Assembly: GCA_965240325.2 (NCBI GenBank)
Contig: OZ251244.1
Coordinates: forward strand, 1,054,001 to 1,118,000
Length of the DNA: 64,000 nucleotides
Direction: 5' to 3'
Source of the DNA: Rebecca billardiae RCC1528
Taxonomy: Eukaryota > Haptophyta
Positions 10,448 to 21,100 of this stretch are shown here, one piece after another (position 1 is the first letter of the stretch; every line of letters begins with the position of its first letter). The position numbers and the translations under genes were made by a program. Below the pieces are notes generated by a model that saw nothing but the letters and a program-made list of their open reading frames with translations, made no database searches and was not told the DNA's origin.

Positions 10448-13012
10448 ATGAGCACGAGCGGCCGGTACTACGGCTCGGTCGACGTTGGGAGCCTCAACGA
10501 CAAAGGTAATCAGCAGCGTTGGCTCGCGCAATCGGCGAGCAAGCTGGCGGCGCTTCCGGCGGGGCAAGGTGCTACGATGTCCGCACTGAACGGCATCATC
10601 GTGACGCACGGCCCGAACGCGGAGCACCGCATCAACACGCTCGAGGAGTACAACTCGACGTGGGAGACATTCAACCCATCCGCGGCGAAGATGATCAAGG
10701 TCAGTGCCGAGCGGATGGACCTGGCGCGTGAGAACTACGCGCTGCAGCAGCGGCTGCTCGACCATCGCCACGAGCACGAGCGCCGCGAGCACGCCGAGCG
10801 CCGGGCCGCGGCGGAACGCGCGGCGGCGGCGGCGGCGGGGGCGAGGCAGGCGCCAAGCTACGCGCAGGCTGCCTCGGCGGGCGCGGGGAGTGGTTTAGCC
10901 ACTCCGGGCGGCCCGACGGCGACCGGACCGGGTTCAGGTCCGGCGGCGGGCGGCGGATCCGGAATTTCTCCGGGTCCGGCGGCCGGCACACCCAGTCCGG
11001 GTGTGGGCACAGGCGGCGCTGCAGGTGCGCCGGCTGGGACTGACGGCGCGACGCCTATGGGCGGTGCCGGCGTCGGCGCGGCGCCTACGGGCGGCGCCGG
11101 CGGGATGGGTGGCGCGGCGCCCGCGGGCGGCGCTGCCGTGACGCTCGATCCGCGCGCGCGTGAGCTCTACCGCCGCGAGCGCGAGACCGAGGATCAGATG
11201 CATGAGCGGCAGGCGAGCGAGCACGCCATGCTGGACATCAAACTCCGACAGAGCGTGTTGGAGGCAGCGCCGGACGGCGACGAGGCGGACCCCGCCAAGT
11301 ACGCCGGGGCGCAGTACGAGAAAGGGACGGCTTTCTTACGCACCGAGCTGCGGTCGTGGGTGACGGAGGCTGCGTGGCAGCACATCAACCGCCTCATGGA
11401 GACGCAGCCGGAGGTGCAGGAGGAGCGCGCGCGCCGGGGCGCACTTACGCCGGGGCGCGAGTTTCTGTACCTGTGGAAGACGATCCTGCGCATGCGCAAG
11501 CCCGACGACATGCGGAAGTACATGTCGGTGCGGGCACGCTGGCATCGGACGGTCCTGCCGGACTGCGGCAAGGACGGCGTCGGCGCCCTCGAGCTCTTCC
11601 AGGTGCTACAGCACAACCACGTGCTGCTGCAGGAGCTGAGTGACGCAGCGCCAGCGGCGGAGATGCTTGCGCGGCTCATCGAGTTCATTCCGTCGGTGGG
11701 CGCGGGCATCGAGATGCGGACGCGGTACGAGTCGAAGGACTACAGGACCGTGACGAACTTCGACGTGCAGGAGCTCGTGCACGAGCTCAACGGCAAGTTC
11801 GAGGACTGGGACTTCTCCAAGGGCAAGCGGGTTGACCGCGGCGGCCCTGGGCGCCCAGGGGCGGGTGGCCGCACGCCAGGAGGCGGCGGCGCTACCCGCG
11901 CGCACCCAATCGACGGGCTCCGCCTGGCGCAGGCGGCGGCGGCGTCGGCGGGTGGCGGCGGCGGCGACACGACGTCGCCGGCTGGCCGTGGTGGCGGCGG
12001 CGGAGGTCGTGGCGGTGGCGGCGGCGGCACTGGCCGCGGCGCCGGCCGCGGAGGCCAGGACGACTCCGACGACGCGCACGGGCCGCGCTGCTACAAGTGC
12101 GGCGCCGTGGGGCATATCAAGCGTTACTGCCCGCAGGTGACACAGGCTGATCGCGACTCGAACGCTGGCGATGACGCGGCGTCGACGCGGTCGGATCGCA
12201 GCCGTGGCTCACATCGGAGCGGCGGTGGCGGTGGCGGCGGCGGTGGCGGGGGCAGCACCCGCGCCGTGGTCGGTAATGGCAACGGCGGCGGCACGGTCCG
12301 CACGCAGGTCGCGTTCGCTCCCGAGCAGGGGGACGAGCCCGACGGCGCCGTTGGTGGCGACGGTGACGCTGACGCCGGAGACGGCGGCGGCGGCGGCGCC
12401 GGACTCGGCTTGGCGCCTATTGGCGCGGCTATCGGTGGCAGAGCGCAGCGCGACGAGGACATCGAGATCGTCGCGGCGCGGGCGGCCGAGGCACGCGTGG
12501 CGCCGCCGGAGGACAACACGCGGGCGTTGGTGTTTGACACTGGCGCACGGAAGAACATCGCCATGGCCGAGGATTTGACGAATCTTACCCCGGTGGACGG
12601 CGCATGTCAGATCGAGTGGGGGAACGGTGCGCGGGAGCGGGTCACTCACCGCGGGACCCTGGTGGTCAAGCTTGCGGCGGACGACGACAGCGACAAGGTC
12701 CTCACGCTCGAGATCGAGGCGTGGGCGTCGCGGCGCGTCACGGCGCCGCTGCTGTCGGTCGAGCACTGCGCGGACGCAGGCATCGAGTTCCACTACTCGC
12801 AGCGCGGCAACACTGCGGACTTTACGGCGCTGGGAGGCGGCGTCGTGCAGCTGCCGCGCGATTCCACGCTGCGCGCCGAGATCGTACGGCGCCAGGTGGG
12901 GCCGGACGTCGGCGATGCGCCGGCGGAGGCGCGCGCACGGCGCAGGGCGCCAGTGCGGCGCGTGGGCGCGGGGCGGGGGCGCGTTGGCGCTGCGCCGCCC
13001 CCAAACGCCTAA
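10448..13012 (+). CDS. gag: Copia gag polyprotein with protease
   Basis: Retrotransposon capsid polyprotein plus aspartic protease, 854 aa from the ATG at 10448 (MSTSGRYYGS). An upstream in-frame ATG at 10391 overlaps the LTR end and is less likely. An Ala/Gly/Pro-rich linker follows the N-terminal third, then a helical gag core. The nucleocapsid zinc knuckle CYKCGAVGHIKRYC (CX2CX4HX4C) lies at about 12091-12129. The protease active site VFDTGA is near 12530-12546. The ORF stops at 13010-13012, six bases after a CCCAAAC slippery heptamer starts its last four sense codons, so most ribosomes should make gag-protease alone and a minority gag-pol. Confidence 0.9.
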   Translation: MSTSGRYYGSVDVGSLNDKGNQQRWLAQSASKLAALPAGQGATMSALNGIIVTHGPNAEHRINTLEEYNSTWETFNPSAAKMIKVSAERMDLARENYALQQRLLDHRHEHERREHAERRAAAERAAAAAAGARQAPSYAQAASAGAGSGLATPGGPTATGPGSGPAAGGGSGISPGPAAGTPSPGVGTGGAAGAPAGTDGATPMGGAGVGAAPTGGAGGMGGAAPAGGAAVTLDPRARELYRRERETEDQMHERQASEHAMLDIKLRQSVLEAAPDGDEADPAKYAGAQYEKGTAFLRTELRSWVTEAAWQHINRLMETQPEVQEERARRGALTPGREFLYLWKTILRMRKPDDMRKYMSVRARWHRTVLPDCGKDGVGALELFQVLQHNHVLLQELSDAAPAAEMLARLIEFIPSVGAGIEMRTRYESKDYRTVTNFDVQELVHELNGKFEDWDFSKGKRVDRGGPGRPGAGGRTPGGGGATRAHPIDGLRLAQAAAASAGGGGGDTTSPAGRGGGGGGRGGGGGGTGRGAGRGGQDDSDDAHGPRCYKCGAVGHIKRYCPQVTQADRDSNAGDDAASTRSDRSRGSHRSGGGGGGGGGGGSTRAVVGNGNGGGTVRTQVAFAPEQGDEPDGAVGGDGDADAGDGGGGGAGLGLAPIGAAIGGRAQRDEDIEIVAARAAEARVAPPEDNTRALVFDTGARKNIAMAEDLTNLTPVDGACQIEWGNGARERVTHRGTLVVKLAADDDSDKVLTLEIEAWASRRVTAPLLSVEHCADAGIEFHYSQRGNTADFTALGGGVVQLPRDSTLRAEIVRRQVGPDVGDAPAEARARRRAPVRRVGAGRGRVGAAPPPNA
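13000..13006 (+). promoter_or_regulatory. -1 ribosomal frameshift slippery heptamer C CCA AAC
   Basis: The heptamer fits X XXY YYZ exactly in the gag frame (codons CCA, AAC) and sits one codon before the gag stop. A -1 slip (to CCC, AAA) enters the pol frame, which is then open to 16284. GC-rich DNA just downstream could form the stimulatory structure, but I could not establish a definite stem or pseudoknot. Confidence 0.75.
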
Positions 13013-16000
13013 GCCCGGAACCCGCGCAGGTGCGAACCACAAACACTACGGAGGCGGCGCGAGGCGCTGATCCGGCGTGGTTGCGCACTTGGTCGGTTCG
13101 AACGGGCACCAATGACCAACGTCTACTCGAGCGCACGCGACGCGTGGCCGAGGGGATGGAGGGGGCGAACGCGCGGCGTGAGTCGCTCGACGAGCAGTCG
13201 GCGGCGGGCATGACGCGGCGGTCGTTCGCGGACGCGATGCCGACAGCGCACTACCCTGGGCAGGTGACGCACGTCGACATCTTCTCTATGGCGCGCATCG
13301 ACTTACCAGTTGGGGCCGATGGCGCACGTGGAGGGTATCCTCATGGGATCATATTCATCGATGGGCATTCACGTCGATGGCAAGTGTACGCGCTACGCAG
13401 CTTGGATGACGCCGAGGTTGGTCGGGCATTCCGCTGGTACGCGCAGTTGCTTGGAACAGGGGCCATGCACATGTCGCATTGGGTCCTGGCGTCGGGGTGT
13501 ACTATGGCGCGACGTCATATTCACACCGACGGTGGCTCGACGTTACTGAGTACGTACGTCGAGGGTGAGCTGGCGAAGCTTGGGTTCTCGTCGACGGTCA
13601 CGTCGGCGCCCGACTCGCCGAGCTCGAATGGCGTGGCGGAACGCGCTATCCGCACGCTGAAGTCGAGACTGCGCGCCACGGTCGTTGCGCGTGGAGTCTC
13701 GAGGGTCGATTGGCACTACGCGGCGTGGCACGCATGCGCGTCGCGCAATCGACTGGCGTCACGTGGTATCATTCGTGACGATGGAGACATCGAGTGGCTC
13801 ACGCCGGATGAGCTGTTCTTTGGCAAACGCCCGACGTGGAAGCATCACGTGGCGTTTGGCGCGCGCTGCCGCGTGCTGATGCTGGGCGCACGGCGCAATG
13901 CATTGGGGCAGCTGAAGCAGCGCGCACTACCCGGACGTGTCTATCTCTGGGGTGGGCACGGCGTGCAGTGGCGCGGTACATGGCGCTACGTACTCGGGTA
14001 CGTATGTCGTTTAGACGACGGACGTCTCGTTCACTCACGTGACGTACGCATCGACGAGACCGACCTGGTCGAGGGGGGGCACTCGTCGCTGGGCGCACCT
14101 GACGGTGGCGCGTACGTGGGTGATGGTGACGGCGCCGCGGTAAGCGGCGGACTTCGTCCGGTCGGTGGTGACGCCGACTGTGAGGACGAGGACGGCGACG
14201 GCGGCGAGACGCCAGCCGACGCCGGGAATGACGACGCGACAGAGTTCGACGTCGGGTACGACGACGACGCAGATGCGTCAACGTCGGGGCGCGGGCGCAG
14301 CAGCGTGGACGCGGGACATCGCGGGTGCAGCAGCGCTGGCGCAGAGCCGTCGACGCCGACGCCGCAGGGCGGGCGTGACGGGGCAGGCGCGTCGATGACG
14401 CAGCCGGGTCGGCAGGATCAGATACCGCCGACGGAATCACGGCGCGGGGCCGCAGCAGATGCTGGCGGGCCGCCGCGCGGCGCAGACGGTGACGACGGCG
14501 TGATCGAGGACGCGCCGCCGCCCGGTCTGGATATGGGACACGATCCGCTTCGCAGGGATCGGACGTCGCGCCGACGGCCGCAGCTGCTTACTGCCGTCGT
14601 CAGCGCCGCGTCGGTGTTCCAGAAGATCAACGTGAAGGTGCCGACGAACTATCGCGAGGCGATGCGGTCGGCGGAGGCGCCCCAGTGGCAGGGCGCCATG
14701 CTCGAGCACTTGGAAGGTCACAAGTTGCTCGGCACCTCGGAAGAGGTGGTGGTTCCGGAGGGCACGCGGGTGTTGCCGAGCCAATGGGTCTTTGACGTCA
14801 AGTCGAACCCGGAGGGCGAGGTGACGCGCTTCAAGGCGCGGTCGGTGCTACTGGGGAACCTACAGCGGCCGGGGATCGACTTTCAGGAGGTCTTTGCTCC
14901 GACGATCCGGCCGGAACAAGTGCGACTACTCGTTGCGATCGCCGCTCAGCAGGCGGGCGCGAGGGTCGACTTGGGAGCAGCGTCGGTTGCGGCGCTGGGC
15001 ATACTGTCGAAGGGCGACGTCAAGGACGCGTACCTCAACTCGGAGTTGAAGCCGGATGAGCGGCCTCTCTTCTCATTCCCGCCGGGCTACGTGCCGAGCA
15101 CGCAGGCGCCGCCGGGGTACAAAGTCGTGGGCCGGAGCCTGAAGGCGTATCCGGGCCTACGCCAGTCTGGGCGCGCGTGGCATCGCACGCACCGCACCCA
15201 GCTGCTCGCGCGCGGCTTCTCGGAGTGTCCGAGTGCGCCGTGCATCTACGTCAAGGAGTCGGCGCCGGGCGAGTTCATCATCGCGGGCGGCTTTGTCGAC
15301 GACTTGCTGTTTCTCAACCTGACGCGCGACGCGCGCGCAGTGGAGAAGCTGGCGGCTGACCTGAAGGAGCACTACGAGATCAAGCTGAGTGAGCGGCTCG
15401 ATAAGTTCCTGGGCGCCGTGTTTGAAGTTCATGACGACGGCATCCTGATGCATCTGGGGCCGTACGTCGAGAGCGTGCTTCAGCGGTTCGGTTTGAACGC
15501 GAGCACGCCGGCGCGCACGCCGGAGCCGGCGGCGCGGACGCAGCTGAGCGACGACGATGAGGCGTTGCTGCAGCGCGCGGAGATTGAGAACTACCAGGCG
15601 ATGGTGGGATGTCTCATGTTTGCGATGGTCACGGCGCGGCCGGACATCGCGCACGCGGTGAACATGCTGACGCGACGCATGTCATGTCCGCGGGCGGTGG
15701 ATCTGGTAAGTGCGAAGCGCGTGCTGCGCTACTTACGTGGATGCCCGCGATTGGGAATCTTGTTCAAGTTTGCGACAGATTCCGAGCACCCCGACCTACT
15801 TGCTTTCGCTGACTCCGATTGGGCAAGCAATCCGGTGGAGACCAAGGGCAGGTCGACGGGTGGGTACATTGTGTTCTACAATGGTGCGCCGGTGTCGTGG
15901 CACAGCGGGCTGCAAGGTACTGTCTCGCTGAGCTCGACGGAGGCGGAGTACGTCGCGCTGAGCGATTGCTGCCGCGAGGTGAGCTACTTGCGGAGCATAC

Positions 16001-16284
16001 TCGAGTCCATGCGGCAGCCGCCGCGGGGCGCGACGGAGGTGCGAGAGGACAACAAGGGGGCTATCGACCTCGTGGAGAATCCTGTGCACCACAAGCGCTC
16101 GAAGCACATCGAGATCAAGCATCACTATGTGCGTGACGCGCAGGAGGGTGGCAAGGTGAAGGTGGTCAAGGTACACACCTCACTCAACCACTCTGACATC
16201 ATGACGAAGGCGACGGACGGTGCGACGTTCAAGCGGCACGTCGACGCCATCATGGTGGAGCGACACCCGACGCGCGCGCGGTAA
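13003..16284 (+). CDS. pol: Copia pol: integrase, reverse transcriptase, RNase H
   Basis: About 1093 aa counted from the frameshift; the frame is also open upstream to at least 12604. Integrase: HVDIFSM (first Asp, near 13270), IHTDGG (second Asp, near 13520) and SNGVAERAIRTLKS (Glu, near 13640). A long acidic/Gly linker with little conservation follows. RVT_2 reverse transcriptase starts near 14640, with WVFDVKSNPEG, DFQEVFAPT, DVKDAYLN and the catalytic GFVDDLLF near 15290. RNase H near 15800-16170 shows ADSDWA, SLSSTEAEY and a terminal SKHIEIKHHYVRD. No stop or frameshift interrupts it. It lacks its own good start context, consistent with expression as a gag-pol fusion. Confidence 0.93.
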   Translation, partial: KRLSPEPAQVRTTNTTEAARGADPAWLRTWSVRTGTNDQRLLERTRRVAEGMEGANARRESLDEQSAAGMTRRSFADAMPTAHYPGQVTHVDIFSMARIDLPVGADGARGGYPHGIIFIDGHSRRWQVYALRSLDDAEVGRAFRWYAQLLGTGAMHMSHWVLASGCTMARRHIHTDGGSTLLSTYVEGELAKLGFSSTVTSAPDSPSSNGVAERAIRTLKSRLRATVVARGVSRVDWHYAAWHACASRNRLASRGIIRDDGDIEWLTPDELFFGKRPTWKHHVAFGARCRVLMLGARRNALGQLKQRALPGRVYLWGGHGVQWRGTWRYVLGYVCRLDDGRLVHSRDVRIDETDLVEGGHSSLGAPDGGAYVGDGDGAAVSGGLRPVGGDADCEDEDGDGGETPADAGNDDATEFDVGYDDDADASTSGRGRSSVDAGHRGCSSAGAEPSTPTPQGGRDGAGASMTQPGRQDQIPPTESRRGAAADAGGPPRGADGDDGVIEDAPPPGLDMGHDPLRRDRTSRRRPQLLTAVVSAASVFQKINVKVPTNYREAMRSAEAPQWQGAMLEHLEGHKLLGTSEEVVVPEGTRVLPSQWVFDVKSNPEGEVTRFKARSVLLGNLQRPGIDFQEVFAPTIRPEQVRLLVAIAAQQAGARVDLGAASVAALGILSKGDVKDAYLNSELKPDERPLFSFPPGYVPSTQAPPGYKVVGRSLKAYPGLRQSGRAWHRTHRTQLLARGFSECPSAPCIYVKESAPGEFIIAGGFVDDLLFLNLTRDARAVEKLAADLKEHYEIKLSERLDKFLGAVFEVHDDGILMHLGPYVESVLQRFGLNASTPARTPEPAARTQLSDDDEALLQRAEIENYQAMVGCLMFAMVTARPDIAHAVNMLTRRMSCPRAVDLVSAKRVLRYLRGCPRLGILFKFATDSEHPDLLAFADSDWASNPVETKGRSTGGYIVFYNGAPVSWHSGLQGTVSLSSTEAEYVALSDCCREVSYLRSILESMRQPPRGATEVREDNKGAIDLVENPVHHKRSKHIEIKHHYVRDAQEGGKVKVVKVHTSLNHSDIMTKATDGATFKRHVDAIMVERHPTRAR

Positions 16285-16311
16285 GCGGCGCAGCTCGCGG
16301 CTATGGCTGTC

Positions 16312-16320
16312 GAGGGGGGG
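16312..16320 (+). other. Polypurine tract of copia element
   Basis: Nine purines (GAGGGGGGG) immediately before the 3' LTR, the expected site for plus-strand DNA priming. Confidence 0.85.
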
Positions 16321-16932
16321 TGTTGAGCTGACGCAGCCTGGGGCGCGCATCTCAGCAGATGGCGTCGCCGCTGGGACGTCAGGGCCGGCGCCGCACCAGG
16401 CGGGCCGGCGTCATCAGCTACGGAGCAGTGGCTGGCTGGCGGCGCGCGCGCGCGGCGCGCGCGGCGGCAGGAGCGCGAGCGCAGCAGCGCTGGCGCGGAT
16501 CGACGTGGACGCGGAGCGCGGACGCGGCAGCGCGGACGCGGAGCGACACGGACGCGGCGCGTGCGCGGGCGGTACGGCCCGGCGCAGCGCGACACGGTGA
16601 CGTCGCACGGGCATGGCCCGGACGCCATCGTGGGAGTCCATCCAGATTTCCACTTTCGGAAAAGTGGGAATCCGGCTGAGGGCGGACGGACGAGGACGTC
16701 CGGGAGTTACGTCGGGACGGGCGGGTTTTCGGGAAGGTAACGCATTCCCCGGAGCCGGCCGCGACGTGGTCACCCCGCGACCAAAAAAGGTCGGCGGGAG
16801 GTTAGCTTGTCTTCGTAAAGGAGCGAAGGGAAGGAGGTTGCCTCTCGTGGTCGACATCGACGACGCGCCCGAGGACGCGCCGGTGAGCTCTTAGCAGGGC
16901 TCGAGACGCTCGGAGCTCGCGTTTACCCAATA
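16321..16932 (+). repeat. 3' LTR of copia element
   Basis: A 612-bp match to 9780-10391 with one difference seen. It is followed directly by AT-repeat sequence, as on the 5' side. Confidence 0.93.
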
Positions 16933-17014
16933 ATATATATATAAGAATATATATAGTAGTTAACGACGTGATGGCATGCATATTAATGGTATACTCATTT
17001 ATTAGTTCTGGTGA

Positions 17015-18150
17015 ACATAGCTTTATAAATAATTTTAATTCTTTTCAAAGCTCGGGGGGACCCAGCTCCGACCCCCTTTCATTCGGGTGTGACGTAGAAT
17101 TACTGCTGAGGAAAGTAATATACCCGAGCAGGAATTTACGAATAACAATGAGGCTCGAAACGTTTTTTGAGTAGGCACGCCTCGGGAATCGAGATGAACG
17201 CATCATGTCGTTATTACCTTTTTGAGCCCGCGCCTCATAGGGACGTCGTTGCGATTCCCACCTATTTGTTGACGCTTTTCTACGACCATCCGCACCCAAG
17301 TTGAGGCGGAACCGCGACGAGTGCTTTCGCCACCGCGCCGCGTGCGCTCGGCACACACGATTGAGTATGACGAACGAGCTCAGCGCGCTGCTGCAGGAGG
17401 CGAAGGCCGCGCGCGACACGCAGAATGGCTCGACGATGCTGCCGGCACTCGCGCTCGCACACACGTGCGCGACGAGGATCAGCTCCGCGGGCCTCCGCCG
17501 AACCCAGCGCTCAGATAGATGCCATCGTCGGCGTCGCGAGGTACTGCACCGATCTGGCGGAGATCCAGCGGCACGTGGCGGCGATCAAGCAGTTGCAACC
17601 GCATCAGATGACGTGCACGAACGGCCTCATGGAGAAGCTCGTACCACAAGGCACAAGCCTACCATAAGCCACCCGCTCGCCGACTTGCCCGACTACTACT
17701 CGCGCTGGCTCGTCATCAACGGGCGCCGCCTTCGAGCCGTCACCCGCGCCGCCCGCGGCGCGCGGCGCCATCGCGGAGGTGCGTGCCCGCCGGCTTGAGC
17801 TGCACAACACAACATGCACACCGACTCGACCCGCTCACGAGTACCACGTCGTGCCCGACGGGCAGTGCTCAGCGCCACGGCTGACGCGAGCCTCGCCGTG
17901 CGCCTCGGTGGGCCTTGCAGCACCGCGGTGGCGGTGCGGTGCTGACCGCGCTCCCGCGCCGCGCGCACGCGCCTGCGGCGCGCACGGATGTCGATGATAT
18001 ACTGTTGGTTAGCGCTGAACGGCCGAAAGTAAAACTCGTCCAGGCGCATCGTCGTCGGGTCAGTGCCGGCGCTGCCCAAGCGTACAGGCAGTATCCGTCG
18101 CGTCCAAGACGGCGGACGGTGTTCGACCAGCCCCACCGGGACAAGGCCGC
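17015..18150 (+). repeat. Dispersed repeat R2, copy A (degenerate coding element)
   Basis: Matches 53660-54860 over roughly 1.1 kb. It starts with a conserved AT-richer leader (aattttaattc, then gacccagctccgaccccctt), continues through aggcacgcctcgggaatcgag and cctatttgttgacgcttttctacgacc, and then a coding-like part. Fragments such as LLQEAKAARDTQ, EIQRHVAAIKQ, MTCTNGLMEKLVPQ and LADLPDYY recur in both copies but in shifted frames, so both look like decayed copies of one protein-coding element. I do not recognise the protein. Confidence 0.6.
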
Positions 18151-18179
18151 CAGGCCCCCGCTGTTCAATAACTCATGCA

Positions 18180-21100
18180 TCATATCGTCAGGCAGCAGCG
18201 CACATATCATCGTCCTGATACGGCTGACTTGCCGCGGCGGGCCAGTCGCCTAAGAAGCTGGGCGTCAACAACGCGCGCGGGCGGCATCTCATCACGCGTC
18301 ATCTAATCACTGGCTCGTCATGCGGCTGTGGACGGGCGGCCACCGCGCGGCGTCAGGCCCCGCGTGCCGTCCCCGCGACTGCTCGGTAGTGGCTGTAGAT
18401 GGCGGTCGTGCTGCATGTTGTACATTCGAGCAGCAGTAGTCGGGCTGTCGGCATGATCGCCTTGCTGCGGCGGCTAACACGCTTGGCGCAACATGTACGC
18501 CTCAGAGGGTAAGAGTTTGGGTCGGCGCAGGTCATGGCCGTGATGAATGAGGCGACGACGGGGCCGCGGCCCGGAGTCCACTACACGGCGGGAGTAGCCT
18601 TGACTGTGAAGGGGACTTGCTTCAGAGCAGGTGGTGCGCACGAGTCGGAGGAGCAGGGCTGCTTGCCGCAGTGGCTGCCTTTGCAGCGCCGGAGCGGCGC
18701 GCGTACCCGTAGTAGTGCTGCTTGATGGCCACGGCCACGGCGCCAAGAGCAACGGCGGCCATGCCGACTCCTGCCAGCATGCCGACCACCGCTCCGCCTG
18801 CGTGCGGCTGCGACGACGCGTGCGACACCGGCAGACCGCGAGGAGCTGGCTCGGCGCGCGCCGCAATGAGGGAGGGCTCGAAGAGCTGGGCGGGGAGGCC
18901 AGGGGTGAGCCGGCGAAGCAGCGTCTCGGCGCCATGCCCGAGTGTCCCCAGGCCGGTGGTCAGGTCGTAGCCGACCGTAGCGTTGTAGCGCACGGCGGGG
19001 TTGAAGCACGAGCTGTACGGCCGCGGCTTCGCGGGGAAGGCCGGCGCGCCGATCTCGCCCCAGCCGTTGTTGCCGACGGTCACGTCATAGAAGGCGGGGG
19101 CGGCCGAGCCCGCCGTCTCCGCGTGCGCGCGGTACAGCAGCGGGTTGATCCAGCCGAAGCGCTCGCCCGTGAACGCGAGCGAGATCAGGCCGGCCATCAC
19201 GGGCGATGCGATCGACGTGCCAGACATAGGGTTCTCCACGCCCCCGAGGACGACGGCGAAGTTGGCGCCGACGGCGGCCACGTCCGGGTAGGCTCGCGCG
19301 CGCGGCGCCGGGCTGCCGAGCTGCCAGGAGAAGTCGTAGCCGGCGTCGGCCGTGAACACATCGCTGATGCCGCCTCCGCTCGTGATCAGCGGCGGCCCCG
19401 CCACGCCCAGGACGCCGTCCGCCATCGTCGTCGTCTCGCACTCGCGGCAGCCCAGCCCGGCCTTGAATGTGGTCGCTCCCACGGCCGTCACCCACGGGCA
19501 CGACGCCGGGAACTCGGGGCGGTACGCGTTGCACGCGTAGCTGCCGTTCCTCGCGCCCGAGCAGCCGCCGTCGCCGCTCGAGGCGAACGTCGTGATTCCC
19601 GCGAGCGCGAGCACGTACAGCTCGTCACAGACCGCGCGCAGCGCCTCCTTCTGCCCCTCGGTCACGGTGTAGCCCGGGGCGCTGCCGAGCGGCTCGGCGC
19701 CGGCGTCGTAGCCCTCGGGCGCGCCGTACGAGATGGAGAGGAAGTCGGGCGTCGGCCCCGCCGCCGCGTCGCGCTCGACGAGCGTGTGCACGTACTGCAC
19801 GAGCGCCGTGGTGAAGCCGCTCTGGATCTCGCTCAGCATGGTGAGGCCGGTGCCAAGGCTCACAAACTCGCCGTCCGCGTGCTGGTTGACCGTGAGCGCT
19901 GCCTGCACGTCCAGCGCCGCCTCCTGATCGACATTGGAAGTGCAGCTGGTGCACAGCCCGCTCGAGACGCCGTCCGCCGTGTACACCGCGGTCACGCGCG
20001 CGCTCGTCCGCGCGCCAGTCCGCGCCTGCAGGCACAGCAGGTCGGCCGGGTCGAACTGCGCGCCCGACGTGCCCGGCGAGAACTCGACGAGCCCGATGCG
20101 CGCGCGCGCAGCCGACGCGTTGAAGGTCGGGTTCACGCCGTACGAGTTGGCGAGCGCGCGCCACGTGACGGACTGGTACTGCTCGATGCGCTCGACGACT
20201 GCCTCCGCGGTGCACGCCGCCGGCAGGGCGTCCACGCCCAGCGGTGGCGGGTGGGTGACGCGCGCCGGCGTGCTCGGCGCCGCGCCGAGCAGCCGCAGGT
20301 CAAAGAGCGCGCCCATGCAGTGCGCGTCGGTGGGGATGGGCGTGCCCTCGATGGTCTCCGCCGCGAGGTCGACGACCTTTTGGAGCGGCCACGCGTCAAA
20401 CGCCGCGGTCGACTCGGCGCTCGGCTGGGTGCCGTTGCACACCATCTGCTTGTTCTTCATGCCGGTGCCGGACGCCTGCGCGGTGGCGCACACGAGCGCA
20501 AGCACGTTGGCCTTGGCGGGCGGGCCCTCGAGGACGGCGTAGCGCCCGCCGAGCAGGCGCCGGGCCACGGTGAAGCCGATGGCCTCGTACAGCCCGAGCT
20601 CGTGCGCGGCGGCCTCCGCCGAGCAGCTCAGCTCGATCCGCTCGGCTGCGGCGGACAGGCTGAGGTAGTGACGGCTCGCCGCGACGCGCGCGAGCTCCGC
20701 CGCGTCCGTCTGGTGGCGCGCACGGCGGAGCGCGAGGGTGAACTGCACACGTGCCGCCCCGCCTGCCGCGGGGTCGGCACCGAGCGCGAGTGCGGGTAGG
20801 CTGGCGAGCATCAGCCATGCGGCGGCGCGTGTGCCACGCGAGCCCATGCCGTCGTCGTACTCGTAGTCGCGGAGGAGCGCGCGCGGCTTAATTGGCTGTT
20901 GATGAGCAGCTGCTCGTCCGCCGGGTGATCGCTCACGAACTACGCGCGCGGTTTTGATATCGTGATGCAATATATAATAACCACTCGTCATGCATGGAAA
21001 GTTCTGGACTTGACGAATGACTGAATTTCGATCAGCTTCGCTGGCACGCGCTATATTTGTTTCGTCGTTTATGCTTGTCGCACCTTTAGAACGACGTCGA

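Larger units (their letters stand above)
9780..16932 (+). mobile_element. Complete Ty1/copia LTR retrotransposon
   Basis: A 7153-bp element with 612-bp LTRs, gag-protease, and pol in the order integrase, reverse transcriptase, RNase H; this order defines Ty1/copia. A polypurine tract directly precedes the 3' LTR. I saw only one difference between the LTRs (a at 9803, g in the 3' copy), and both ORFs are uninterrupted, so the insertion is very recent and the element may still be competent. A primer-binding site complementary to a common tRNA 3' end was not evident just after the 5' LTR. Unusually for copia elements, gag and pol lie in different frames joined by a -1 slippery site. Confidence 0.95.
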
